DNA of 56,078 nt from positions 1 through 56,078 of the forward strand of contig DKYT01000020.1 of assembly GCA_002492465.1 (NCBI GenBank), in the 5' to 3' direction. Numbering within the stretch: position 1 is the stretch's first letter; each line of letters starts with the position of its first letter. Shown piece by piece: positions 26,275 to 33,731 of the stretch. Below the pieces are notes generated by a model. That model was not told the origin of the DNA, did not search any database, and saw only the letters and a list, made by a program, of their open reading frames with translations. The DNA is from Lachnospiraceae bacterium UBA7093. GTDB lineage: Bacteria; Bacillota; Clostridia; Lachnospirales; Lachnospiraceae. The position numbers and the translations under genes are program-made.

Positions 26275-27360
26275 CTATTCCTCAAATATGCTGTCATAAT
26301 CATAATTGTTATAAAATTCTGAAATATTTTTCATGTATTTCTGATAATTATTCTTTTTTAATTCATATTCCCCATTCTTCATTTTTTGTAAAATCCAAGT
26401 ATACACTTCGTCAACGCAATGGACATCATCTAAATAATTATTCAAATCACATGTTAAATCATAATTATCTGTAAAAGAAAATAATCTAACATTTTCATAT
26501 CCTAAAAGCTGCTCTATTGCTACCTGTTCCATATACAACCTTCTGTTCAATATTTCCTCCCCTTTCTGATGAAAGGAATCCCACCATAAAATACTATAGG
26601 GAGGGAAAAAGATATAAAAGGTTACATCTGGATGTTCCTCTATTCTGGAAAATACATTTTTCTCTAAATTCTCATCCAGGTTTTGAAGCATCTCCATCGT
26701 TTCCGCTTCACTAACAAAAGAAGTTTCCTTGGGTGGTCTATCATAATTACTGAGTGCTAACACATTTCCGCCAGAACTGTTTTCGTCATCTGAAAGCAAT
26801 ACTTCATTATCATCATAACCTATATTTATATGTTCCGCTTGATTTGCACTTCCCCGAAGAATAGGAACTATTATTTCTTCCGTAAGTACATCGCCATTTA
26901 ATAAATACTTCACATCATTCCACCAAATATCGTCATAAAGATATTCCGGATATTCCTCATATTTAAGCCAATCAGCCTCTGCAATAAACCACATGGGGTC
27001 AAGTCCCCATATCACCATTTCCAAATCTTCATTTTGATCAAAACCCGCTTGAAGATTATCGCTGACCTTTTTTAAACTTTCCCCTGGAAAGGGTACGCAA
27101 ATAAATTTTTTCCCAAAAATATATTCTGCTTCTTCTGCACTAAATCCCCCTGACGTTGACGTTCCTGTAATAATAGCTTCATATCTGCAGTTTCTTGTCA
27201 TCCCATCATTTATATAAATATTTTTTGCGGAATAATTCATATCAACAACCGGCGCATGATAATGTACATAGGGATCAACATAAATTACAATTGACACAAT
27301 TAAGAAAATTGTTGCAATAATACTACTAAACAGCCCAATACACCATTTCTTTGCATTCAT
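26275..27360 (-). CDS. Membrane-anchored SGNH-like protein, second MBOAT partner
   Basis: A 361-aa protein with one N-terminal membrane segment (about 6-27) and an extracytoplasmic SGNH-like domain. GTSTSGGF carries the likely nucleophile Ser, and LDDVHCVD near residue 320 gives the Asp/His pair. The ATG at 27360 follows TTTAGGAG, and the gene starts 11 bp after the MBOAT stop. It is only loosely similar to the protein at 3831, so the two pairs probably modify different targets. Confidence 0.75.
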   Translation of the reverse strand: MNAKKWCIGLFSSIIATIFLIVSIVIYVDPYVHYHAPVVDMNYSAKNIYINDGMTRNCRYEAIITGTSTSGGFSAEEAEYIFGKKFICVPFPGESLKKVSDNLQAGFDQNEDLEMVIWGLDPMWFIAEADWLKYEEYPEYLYDDIWWNDVKYLLNGDVLTEEIIVPILRGSANQAEHINIGYDDNEVLLSDDENSSGGNVLALSNYDRPPKETSFVSEAETMEMLQNLDENLEKNVFSRIEEHPDVTFYIFFPPYSILWWDSFHQKGEEILNRRLYMEQVAIEQLLGYENVRLFSFTDNYDLTCDLNNYLDDVHCVDEVYTWILQKMKNGEYELKKNNYQKYMKNISEFYNNYDYDSIFEE

Positions 27361-27370
27361 TATATTTCTC

Positions 27371-28825
27371 CTAAAATCTCGTATATATATAAGATGTAAC
27401 ATGAGAAAAAGAAAGCAGGCAAATTATAAATACCATCAACACCCAAACTGCATTGCGCACTGTAAATTGTCGCCTAGCCGCTTTTTCCCCTGCATTTGGA
27501 CAAACAAATACGAGAATTCCAAGTACAACTAAGAAGGATATAATATATGCTCCATCTGGAACATATACATTAAATAGCTTTTCAACCCATTCCAGCCTAA
27601 TTGCGGAGCCTACCTCCGGCAGCAATCCTCCCCATCCTCCTCTCAGCAATGCTTGACACATTCCCCTAAGAGTGTGAAAATCTCCCGCTCTAAAAACAAT
27701 CCATGTAAAATTAATAAACAAAAAAGTAATAATCTGACATATGGTCTTTGGAATTCTTGTTAAAGCATTCCTAAATCTCTTGCTCAACATCATCGCTATT
27801 CCATGCATGCCTCCCCAAATTACAAACGTCCAGCTTGCTCCATGCCATAAGCCGCTGCATAAAAATACAACAAGAATATTCAAATAAGTTCTTTTACTTC
27901 CTTTTCGATTGCCCCCCAGTGGAATATACAGGTATCTTGTTAAAAACTTCGTTAATGAAATATGCCATCTATCCCAAAATTCCTCAATACTTTTTGCCTT
28001 ATAAGGAGAATTAAAATTATCTGCAAGATTTATTTGCAGCATCCTGCTGATTCCAATTGCCATATCACTATATCCGCTAAAATCAAAGTATATCTGAAAT
28101 GTATATGCCAAAGACACCAGCAACGCAGTCGTTGCATTTAATTCGCTAACATGTTGATATCCTGCATCTGTCACTTTTAGCAATGTGTCTGCAATTAACA
28201 CTTTTTTCCCTAATCCCATGACAAAAAGATAGAAACCGGAAGCAACATTATTCCAAAATTCCTCCCTATTTTCTTCCGTTTTCATTTGAATTAAGTCTTG
28301 AAACCTGGTTATTGGTCCCGATGACACCTTGGGAAAATAGGTCATATAAAACATATAATCCGCAACAGAACATTTCACTATATCCCGTCTATATGCATCT
28401 ACCAAAAAAGCAATATTCTGAAATGTAATAAAGCTAAGCCCCAGCGGCATATTAATCTCATTTATTTGAAACTCTGTTTTGAATAAGGCATTAATATTAT
28501 CGATAAAGAAATTATAATATTTATAGTAAAATAAGACTCCCAAATTTCCTAACATGCCAAGCCAAAGTATTCCCCTCCGTACATAGGCAACACAACTACC
28601 TGTCCTATGCAATAAATAGTAAAACAAGACATTGCCAACGCACAGCGCAGTAAATATTATAAAATTCTGCACACCTGCATATAAATAGAAAAGAATCGAA
28701 AAAAATATTAAAATTATTTTCGATACTTCTACACTTCGATTATATTTCCCTAAATATATGCGAAAATACAGGAATAATGTAAGTGGGAAAAATAATAATA
28801 CAAAAATATAGGAATTAAAAAGCAT
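27371..28825 (-). CDS. MBOAT family O-acyltransferase, second copy
   Basis: A 484-aa polytopic membrane acyltransferase with FWDRWHISLTKFLTRYLYIP, PLGGNRKG and the catalytic His in CSGLWHGASWTF. It starts MLFNSYIF, the usual N terminus of this family, with GGGGAT upstream. It should act with the downstream SGNH protein to acylate an exported glycan. Base composition is clearly more AT-rich than the MBOAT at 4865, pointing to a separate origin. Transcribed from the repeated promoter at 28882. Confidence 0.9.
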   Translation of the reverse strand: MLFNSYIFVLLFFPLTLFLYFRIYLGKYNRSVEVSKIILIFFSILFYLYAGVQNFIIFTALCVGNVLFYYLLHRTGSCVAYVRRGILWLGMLGNLGVLFYYKYYNFFIDNINALFKTEFQINEINMPLGLSFITFQNIAFLVDAYRRDIVKCSVADYMFYMTYFPKVSSGPITRFQDLIQMKTEENREEFWNNVASGFYLFVMGLGKKVLIADTLLKVTDAGYQHVSELNATTALLVSLAYTFQIYFDFSGYSDMAIGISRMLQINLADNFNSPYKAKSIEEFWDRWHISLTKFLTRYLYIPLGGNRKGSKRTYLNILVVFLCSGLWHGASWTFVIWGGMHGIAMMLSKRFRNALTRIPKTICQIITFLFINFTWIVFRAGDFHTLRGMCQALLRGGWGGLLPEVGSAIRLEWVEKLFNVYVPDGAYIISFLVVLGILVFVCPNAGEKAARRQFTVRNAVWVLMVFIICLLSFSHVTSYIYTRF

Positions 28826-28881
28826 CTATATCATCCCCAATTCTTTCACATCCATGCACCATTTACCAAACCGACATGCCT

Positions 28882-28910
28882 AGTTTATCATGAATCTACA
28901 GCCGCAACAA
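28882..28910 (-). promoter_or_regulatory. Repeated promoter element, copy 1
   Basis: Minus strand: AGTTGTTGC, then TAAACT. The boxes are TTGTTG (28910-28905) and TAAACT (28887-28882) with a 17-bp spacer. The same extended sequence occurs at 32853-32881 and 48648-48675. It drives the MBOAT/SGNH operon. Confidence 0.6.
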
Positions 28911-29001
28911 CTGTAAATTTCCCCTCCAGCCTGCTGTAATAAGATATTCATACAAATTCCATACACGAATAATAGGTATATTACAAAGGGACTTGCATAT
29001 A

Positions 29002-29030
29002 TTGGCAATTTCCCATGAAAATTGTAAAAT
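29002..29030 (+). promoter_or_regulatory. Promoter for the 29065-31050 operon
   Basis: TTGGCA (29002-29007), a 17-bp spacer, TAAAAT (29025-29030), 35 bp upstream of the ATG at 29065. Confidence 0.55.
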
Positions 29031-29064
29031 TATATCAATAAAAATATGCAAAGGAGGTTTCCAC

Positions 29065-30069
29065 ATGCAAACTCTAAATCCCGCCTTGGAAACGTATATC
29101 TTTGATCGCCTTAACGCCGTGTATGCCCCGGATGCTATTGCTGCTAAAAATAACTTAAACAACGATACCGACAAAAACAGAAGCTATCTTGGTACCTATT
29201 TCCCCAGAACCTTTGTAGAATCCTGCCACATATACCGACAGCTGTTTCAAAATCAGGAAGTATACAACTGCTACAGCCAAAAGAAACTGATCAACATACT
29301 CATTATCGGTTCCGGAACCGGCGGAGACCTGCTGGGGCTTCTTCAGGTCTTAAATGAATGTTTTTGTTCCAAACAGATCAATATCTATTCCTTCGATGGA
29401 AATCAGGATGCCCTAAATATACAGAAACAATTAATCCGGGATTTTTATCAATTTATGCCCAATCAAAATAATCAAATTATGGTATATACTTACTTTGTAC
29501 AGTTCACCTGTGTGAATGATATTGCCAACAGCCTGAGGGCAAACCGCATTCCTTTCATAGACATTATGCAATCCTTTAAAATGTGTAATGAACTGTACAA
29601 CCAGTCGGCAGACAAACAGGTATTTTATCAGCTGACTGCTTTGGCAGAGCAATATTTATCTCCCAACGGCATATTTGTACTGGAGGATGTGACAAACCGG
29701 AATGACGACCAAAAATTTAATTCCGTTGTAATGTCCGACCAGGTCAGAAACTATTTCCGGCAAAATCCCCATTCAAGCTTGAAATACATTATTCCTGTCT
29801 GCTGCGGAAAATGGTATAATAGATGCACTTGGGCTAAATGCCTTTCCATTGTTGAATATACTGTGTCGCACCGATACGCGCCCGCTGAAAGATCAAAAGT
29901 CGCCTACAAGGTAATGATCAAGCAGCCATTAGGGCAGTTGCTATATGATTCCATAGAAACCCGGGACGCCTATCTGCTGGCGCCCAGAACTTATTGTACA
30001 AAGGACGATTACTTATACAATCAGGACTTTCCGCCCTGCGGAGATGTTGCAGACCCTTACAAAATATGA
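29065..30069 (+). CDS. SAM-methyltransferase-like protein of unknown target
   Basis: A 334-aa protein. ILIIGSGTGGDLLGLLQVL is a clear class I methyltransferase motif I, followed by IYSFDGNQDALNIQ as motif II. The C-terminal third contains several Cys and Tyr residues and matches nothing I know. The ATG at 29065 follows AAAGGAGG; the frame upstream to 28993 lacks a ribosome site. It is co-transcribed with the DUF1848 gene 24 bp downstream. Its placement beside two RiPP loci suggests it could modify a peptide, but this is inference. Confidence 0.65.
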   Translation: MQTLNPALETYIFDRLNAVYAPDAIAAKNNLNNDTDKNRSYLGTYFPRTFVESCHIYRQLFQNQEVYNCYSQKKLINILIIGSGTGGDLLGLLQVLNECFCSKQINIYSFDGNQDALNIQKQLIRDFYQFMPNQNNQIMVYTYFVQFTCVNDIANSLRANRIPFIDIMQSFKMCNELYNQSADKQVFYQLTALAEQYLSPNGIFVLEDVTNRNDDQKFNSVVMSDQVRNYFRQNPHSSLKYIIPVCCGKWYNRCTWAKCLSIVEYTVSHRYAPAERSKVAYKVMIKQPLGQLLYDSIETRDAYLLAPRTYCTKDDYLYNQDFPPCGDVADPYKI

Positions 30070-30093
30070 AAAGTAACAGAAATGGAGTAAAAC

Positions 30094-31050
30094 ATGATCG
30101 TAAGCGCCAGCAGGCGGACGGATATCCCCGCCTTTTATTCTGAATGGTTTTTTAACCGCCTTGATGCCGGATACCTGTACGCCGTCAATCCTATGAACCG
30201 CAAACAGGTGAGCAAAATCATATTAAGTCCGGAAACCGTGGACTGCTTTGTCTTTTGGACCAAAAATCCCCGTCCCATGATGGAGAAACTTGCCGTTTTG
30301 GATCAAAAGGGCTTTCCTTATTATTTTCAATATACCCTGACTCCATATGGTCAGGATATTGAACCCTGTTTCCCTGACAAAAATCAATTGGTCAAAACCT
30401 TTCGGGAGCTGTCCGGCAAAATCGGACAGGATAAGGTGATATGGCGCTATGATCCTATTTTATTGTCCGATCAATACACCAAAGAATACCACTATGAATG
30501 GTTTGAAAAATTGTGTCACAGCCTATGCGATTACACGAATTTATGTGTCATCAGCTTTTTGGATCTGTATGATAAAACCAAACGAAATACAAAAGGACTT
30601 CATTTACAGGAGATCAGCCAGAAAGACATGCTGGCAATCGGAGAGGTTTTTGCAAAAATAGCGGCAAAATACCATTTAAGATTAGAAACCTGCTCTGAGG
30701 AAATCGATTTGTCACAATATGGCATTGAAAAAGGAAAATGCATCGACGACCGTCTCATCTCCCAAATCATAAGAAAGCCCATTAACGTCAAAAAAGACGA
30801 TACCCAGCGGGAGGTATGCGGCTGTGTCAAGAGCGTTGACATTGGTCAATACAATACCTGCCAGCATTACTGCGCATACTGCTACGCCAATTATAGCTAT
30901 AGCAAAGTGAAGGAAAACTGCCAAAAGCATGATATACATTCCGAGATATTGACCGGGAAACTGGTTGGCGATGAAAAGATTACCACAAGGGAGATGAAAT
31001 CTATCGTTTCCAGTGGGGAATATGAGCAGATGGAGCTACCCCTTTCCTAA
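30094..31050 (+). CDS. DUF1848 family protein with C-terminal CxxxCxxCY
   Basis: A 318-aa member of the DUF1848 family, starting MIVSASRRTDIPAFYSEWF, typical of the group, with WTKNP and WRYDP blocks. Near the C terminus CQHYCAYCY (Cys256, Cys260, Cys263) has the spacing of a radical SAM iron-sulfur site, and CGC lies just before it. The biochemical role is unknown. The stop codon abuts the stop of the convergent radical SAM gene with no gap. Confidence 0.8.
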   Translation: MIVSASRRTDIPAFYSEWFFNRLDAGYLYAVNPMNRKQVSKIILSPETVDCFVFWTKNPRPMMEKLAVLDQKGFPYYFQYTLTPYGQDIEPCFPDKNQLVKTFRELSGKIGQDKVIWRYDPILLSDQYTKEYHYEWFEKLCHSLCDYTNLCVISFLDLYDKTKRNTKGLHLQEISQKDMLAIGEVFAKIAAKYHLRLETCSEEIDLSQYGIEKGKCIDDRLISQIIRKPINVKKDDTQREVCGCVKSVDIGQYNTCQHYCAYCYANYSYSKVKENCQKHDIHSEILTGKLVGDEKITTREMKSIVSSGEYEQMELPLS

Positions 31051-32097
31051 TCAAAGCAGCTTCTCCACCCGAAAAGCCTCCATCAACTGGTCATAACTAT
31101 AGTGATACCAGTTGGAAATACATCCGCCTCCGCAATGATGCTTTTCCTTACAATAATGACATGCCTTTCCCGGATAATTACAAATCCCCTGATATATTTC
31201 CTTTGTTTCAGGCGCATTCCAAAACGCCATGAAGCTGTCAATATCCTGAAAATCCTCTCCATATTTTCCAACAGAAACCTGATGCATCAAATTACAGGGA
31301 ATTAAAGAACCATCCGTATCAAAAACCAGCCCGGATCGCTCCAGCAACTGGCAGGAGGTAATAATCTGGTTCTTTTCAGTGAGCTTTTGAATCAGTTTCT
31401 TATCCCAAATACAAATAGGCAGCGACTGATGCAGCTGAAAATGTCCCTTTGTAATTTCCGACAGTTTTTCATAGCTGTTTTGAAAACCGTCAACCAGTTG
31501 AAATACCTTCTGAATATCATAAACATCTTCATTTTCATCCAATACTGAAAAATCGTGTTCAAAAGAAAAATGAAATTCTTTTCCTCCAAAATCAACGGCA
31601 TCCTTTACAGCACGCAAATAGGTGCCGATGTTATCGCTGCTTAATACCATCGACACTACATAATTAATATCACTTGACGCCACATTAGAAATTGCCTGAA
31701 GCGTTTGTCCGTATGCCTCTACGCCGGTATTTTTCCTGTAATCTTCTTCAGAGCCGCCTTTCAGCGAAAGATTAAGGCTTGAAAGTCCCTGCAGCCGCAA
31801 GGACTCCCAAAACGCCAGATCAGACAACGCCACCCCATTTGTAATCAAAACAGCGTTTAAACCTCTGGAAGAAATATAGCCGATCAACTCTCCAAGCCCT
31901 TCATAGCAGGCAGGTTCGCCGCCGGTTAAGGCAATATTTTTAATACCCGTTTGGGCAATCAGATCAATCAGCTTTTTTGCCAAAGGGACCGGCATATCTG
32001 ACGTCTTTTGAAAGTCTATGCTCCCGGCATAACACCATCGGCATCGCAGATTGCACTGGCGGTTCACTGTAATCCATGCGTTCTTCAACTGATTCAT
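31051..32097 (-). CDS. Radical SAM/SPASM peptide maturase (locus B)
   Basis: A 348-aa radical SAM enzyme. CNLRCRWCY (Cys15, Cys19, Cys22) binds the SAM cluster, LTGGEP is the GGE motif, and the C-terminal SPASM region has several Cys (CNYPGKACHYCKEKHHCGGGC) for auxiliary clusters. SPASM enzymes of this kind crosslink or epimerise Cys-rich or other precursor peptides. Its ATG overlaps the stop of the upstream small peptide gene as ATGA, so enzyme and peptide are translationally coupled. The frame upstream to 32133 is rejected since it lies inside the peptide gene. Confidence 0.87.
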   Translation of the reverse strand: MNQLKNAWITVNRQCNLRCRWCYAGSIDFQKTSDMPVPLAKKLIDLIAQTGIKNIALTGGEPACYEGLGELIGYISSRGLNAVLITNGVALSDLAFWESLRLQGLSSLNLSLKGGSEEDYRKNTGVEAYGQTLQAISNVASSDINYVVSMVLSSDNIGTYLRAVKDAVDFGGKEFHFSFEHDFSVLDENEDVYDIQKVFQLVDGFQNSYEKLSEITKGHFQLHQSLPICIWDKKLIQKLTEKNQIITSCQLLERSGLVFDTDGSLIPCNLMHQVSVGKYGEDFQDIDSFMAFWNAPETKEIYQGICNYPGKACHYCKEKHHCGGGCISNWYHYSYDQLMEAFRVEKLL

Positions 32098-32270
32098 TCT
32101 CTGTCCATCACCCTGCCGCCGCAGGCTCCGCAAGCGCCGCAGGCTCCACAGGCTCCGCCGCCACAGGCTCCAAATCCATTCTTCTGGTTATAATTTGACT
32201 TTATACTTTCGATAAATTCTATGGGCTCTCCGTCTTTCTTTAAAAGTGCTTTTGCTGTCTTGATATCCAT
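32094..32270 (-). CDS. Candidate RiPP precursor with C-G-A repeats
   Basis: A 58-aa peptide. A charged helical leader (MDIKTAKALLKKDGEP, IEFIESIKSNYNQ) is followed by a Gly/Cys/Ala core CGGGACGACGACGACGG with five Cys at CxxxxCxxCxxCxxC spacing, then RVMDRE. The ATG at 32270 follows GGAGGAAAAA, one of the best ribosome sites in the window. It overlaps the radical SAM maturase by 4 bp. The Cys triplet spacing suggests thioether or thiol crosslinks installed by that enzyme (inference). It also overlaps the upstream gene by 83 bp in another frame. Confidence 0.82.
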   Translation of the reverse strand: MDIKTAKALLKKDGEPIEFIESIKSNYNQKNGFGACGGGACGACGACGACGGRVMDRE

Positions 32271-32790
32271 TTTTTCCTCCATCCAGTTCACATAGCATTC
32301 TATGTAATGTTTCAAAGTGCTGATAGGGCTTTTTGTTGGGATCCTCGTATTTATCAGCAATACATTTAATAAAGGGATCCAGCTTTTTATAAGCATTGCA
32401 TATTCTGTCGCTGTAAATCCGTCTCAGTATCTCTACATTGATATTTCCCAAAAAGACAGATAATGATAAATCTTCAAAAAAATTGAGAATCTCGTATATT
32501 TTTTCCTTTCCCACTTCTTCGTAGATTTTCTCCGCCTCTGAAAGAGAACAATGCCCTTTGCAGTCATCCGTCAGACGAGTTTTATCGATCACATCTTTCA
32601 GCCTTTCTTGACGATATAACATCTCATCCAACTCTTCAATTTTAATAAATGTTTTGCTGTCCCGCTTCAAATCCACGTTTGATTTTATTTGAAGGCTCAT
32701 TACGATTACGCCGCAAAAGCTAGCCAGCGCACTTAATGCACTAAATACCACCGCTGCACAAGCGATCATATTTGCTGTATCCATACACAT
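32188..32790 (-). CDS. DUF4760-like membrane-anchored protein
   Basis: A 200-aa protein with an N-terminal membrane segment (about 8-33) and a helical cytoplasmic domain. FFEDLSLSVFLGNINVEILRRIYSDRI resembles the DUF4760 family of small prokaryotic membrane-anchored proteins; function unknown. The ATG at 32790 follows AGGGGAAGA. It is first in the operon with the CGA-repeat peptide and maturase. Its last 83 bp overlap the precursor gene out of frame, so either both are translated or this C terminus has drifted. Confidence 0.7.
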   Translation of the reverse strand: MCMDTANMIACAAVVFSALSALASFCGVIVMSLQIKSNVDLKRDSKTFIKIEELDEMLYRQERLKDVIDKTRLTDDCKGHCSLSEAEKIYEEVGKEKIYEILNFFEDLSLSVFLGNINVEILRRIYSDRICNAYKKLDPFIKCIADKYEDPNKKPYQHFETLHRMLCELDGGKNGYQDSKSTFKERRRAHRIYRKYKVKL

Positions 32791-32852
32791 TCTTCCCCTA
32801 TCAAATTTTTGTAAATGAAATACCTGCGTTGCTCTACTAAGCTGATATGCCT

Positions 32853-32881
32853 AGTTTAGCACGAATTTCCATAAGCAACAA
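32853..32881 (-). promoter_or_regulatory. Repeated promoter element, copy 2
   Basis: Minus strand: TTGTTG (32881-32876), a 17-bp spacer, TAAACT (32858-32853), about 60 bp upstream of the ATG at 32790. The upstream ATATATAGTTGTTGC is shared exactly with copy 3. It drives RiPP locus B. The remaining 32885-33083 gap holds nothing else I can support. Confidence 0.6.
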
Positions 32882-33083
32882 CTATATATTTTCCTATCAG
32901 TATCACCTGCTTCATTAAATCCGGCATAGTCAATCTTCATACCTTCTCACTAAACCTTATGTACCTACCTCCTCCCTGGTAAATATGCAATACTCATGGC
33001 AAGTTAAACATTACCTCTTACATTTATGTAGCTTAAAATTGTATGCTGTCTCTGATATCCTAATTTTTAAAGGGAGTGGGATT

Positions 33084-33287
33084 ATGATATCAACAAAACC
33101 ATTTTGGAACCAGATGAAAAAAAAGGGAATTTCCACCTATGCCCTGGAAAACACCTATAATCTAAATCCTTCTGAAATTTCCAGGTTGAAAAATAACCAC
33201 AATTTCACATTGAAAACCCTCAATCGCCTATGCGACCTATTCGAATGCGACATTGTGGACGTTATAATCTACCTGCCTGATTCTTAA
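33084..33287 (+). CDS. Small Cro/C1-type HTH regulator
   Basis: A 67-aa HTH protein: MKKKGISTYALENTYNLNPS, then EISRLKNNHNFTLKTLNRLC, matching the compact HTH_26/YozG-like group. The ATG at 33084 follows AAAGGGAG; the frame upstream to 32985 lacks a ribosome site. It lies directly before the Nif11 precursor, 44 bp away, and is the likely local regulator of RiPP locus A, perhaps through the ACCGGTAAATATAC sites that flank the precursor. Confidence 0.8.
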   Translation: MISTKPFWNQMKKKGISTYALENTYNLNPSEISRLKNNHNFTLKTLNRLCDLFECDIVDVIIYLPDS

Positions 33288-33294
33288 GCCAATG

Positions 33295-33308
33295 ACCGGT
33301 AAATATAC
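33295..33308. repeat. 14-bp inverted repeat, left copy
   Basis: ACCGGTAAATATAC. Its exact reverse complement lies at 33689-33702. The two copies bracket the Nif11 precursor gene, one about 23 bp before its start and one about 30 bp before the YcaO start. The ACCGGT core is itself palindromic, which fits a protein-binding site. Confidence 0.5.
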
Positions 33309-33330
33309 CTCAGATAAGGAGCGTGTAATT

Positions 33331-33618
33331 ATGACTACAAAAGAGTTTGTTAACACTTTAAGCCAAAAACAGGATATCGCATTAAAACTGTCTAAGGCAG
33401 AAAGCCCTGATGAGGCGTACAAAATTGCAAGGGAAGACGGCGTAACCGATGATCAGAATACTTTTTCTCAGGAAATGAAAGCATTCCGTGATTCTGTGGG
33501 CAAGGTTTCCCAGGAAGAGATGGGAATGCTTATGGGTTCCGCCTCCACCTCCGAGATCGTTTCCGCAGTGTCCACATGGATTGGCGCATCTGCTGCCGCA
33601 GGCTCTGCTGCTGCATAG
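33331..33618 (+). CDS. Nif11-leader RiPP precursor, cysteine-free
   Basis: A 95-aa peptide. Residues 1-65 form a Nif11-like leader (KEFVNTLSQKQDIALKLSKA, SPDEAYKIAREDGV, then VSQEEMGMLMGSA). The C-terminal core is rich in Ser, Thr and Ala (STSEIVSAVSTWIGAS then AAAGSAAA) and the whole peptide contains no Cys. The ATG at 33331 follows AAGGAGCG; the frame start at 33292 has no ribosome site. It is followed by a hairpin and then YcaO, LanM-like, flavoprotein and methyltransferase genes. Without Cys, lanthionine cannot form, so the products are probably dehydrated, reduced, azoline or thioamide residues (inference). Confidence 0.85.
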   Translation: MTTKEFVNTLSQKQDIALKLSKAESPDEAYKIAREDGVTDDQNTFSQEMKAFRDSVGKVSQEEMGMLMGSASTSEIVSAVSTWIGASAAAGSAAA

Positions 33619-33625
33619 ACCGCCT

Positions 33626-33646
33626 GATTCCCTTTATGCGGGAATC
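33626..33646 (+). terminator. Attenuator-like hairpin after the precursor gene
   Basis: GATTCCC-TTTATGC-GGGAATC, a perfect 7-bp stem, 8 bp past the precursor stop and without a U tract. It probably lets the precursor be made in excess over the modifying enzymes. The rest of the 113-bp gap contains the right-hand 14-bp repeat and the YcaO ribosome site. Confidence 0.5.
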
Positions 33647-33688
33647 TATCCATACATTATAACAGCTAATCCACCATAAATTCAAAGC

Positions 33689-33702
33689 GTATATTTACCG
33701 GT
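33689..33702. repeat. 14-bp inverted repeat, right copy
   Basis: GTATATTTACCGGT, the exact reverse complement of 33295-33308, placed just upstream of the YcaO gene. With the left copy it encloses the precursor gene. Possible second operator, or a long-range mRNA pairing. Confidence 0.5.
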
Positions 33703-33731
33703 TATCATTTACAGAAAGGATAAAAGTAGTT

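Noticed and set aside
32100..32175. Short tandem DNA repeat (GCCTGCGG units) as a CRISPR fragment or minisatellite
   Set aside because: The units are 9 bp, contiguous without spacers, in frame, and encode the Cys-Gly-Ala core of a gene with an excellent ribosome site.
33468..33653. Minus-strand 61-codon frame opposite the Nif11 precursor
   Set aside because: It is the mirror of the GC-rich Ala/Ser coding part of the precursor, with no ribosome site and no family resemblance.
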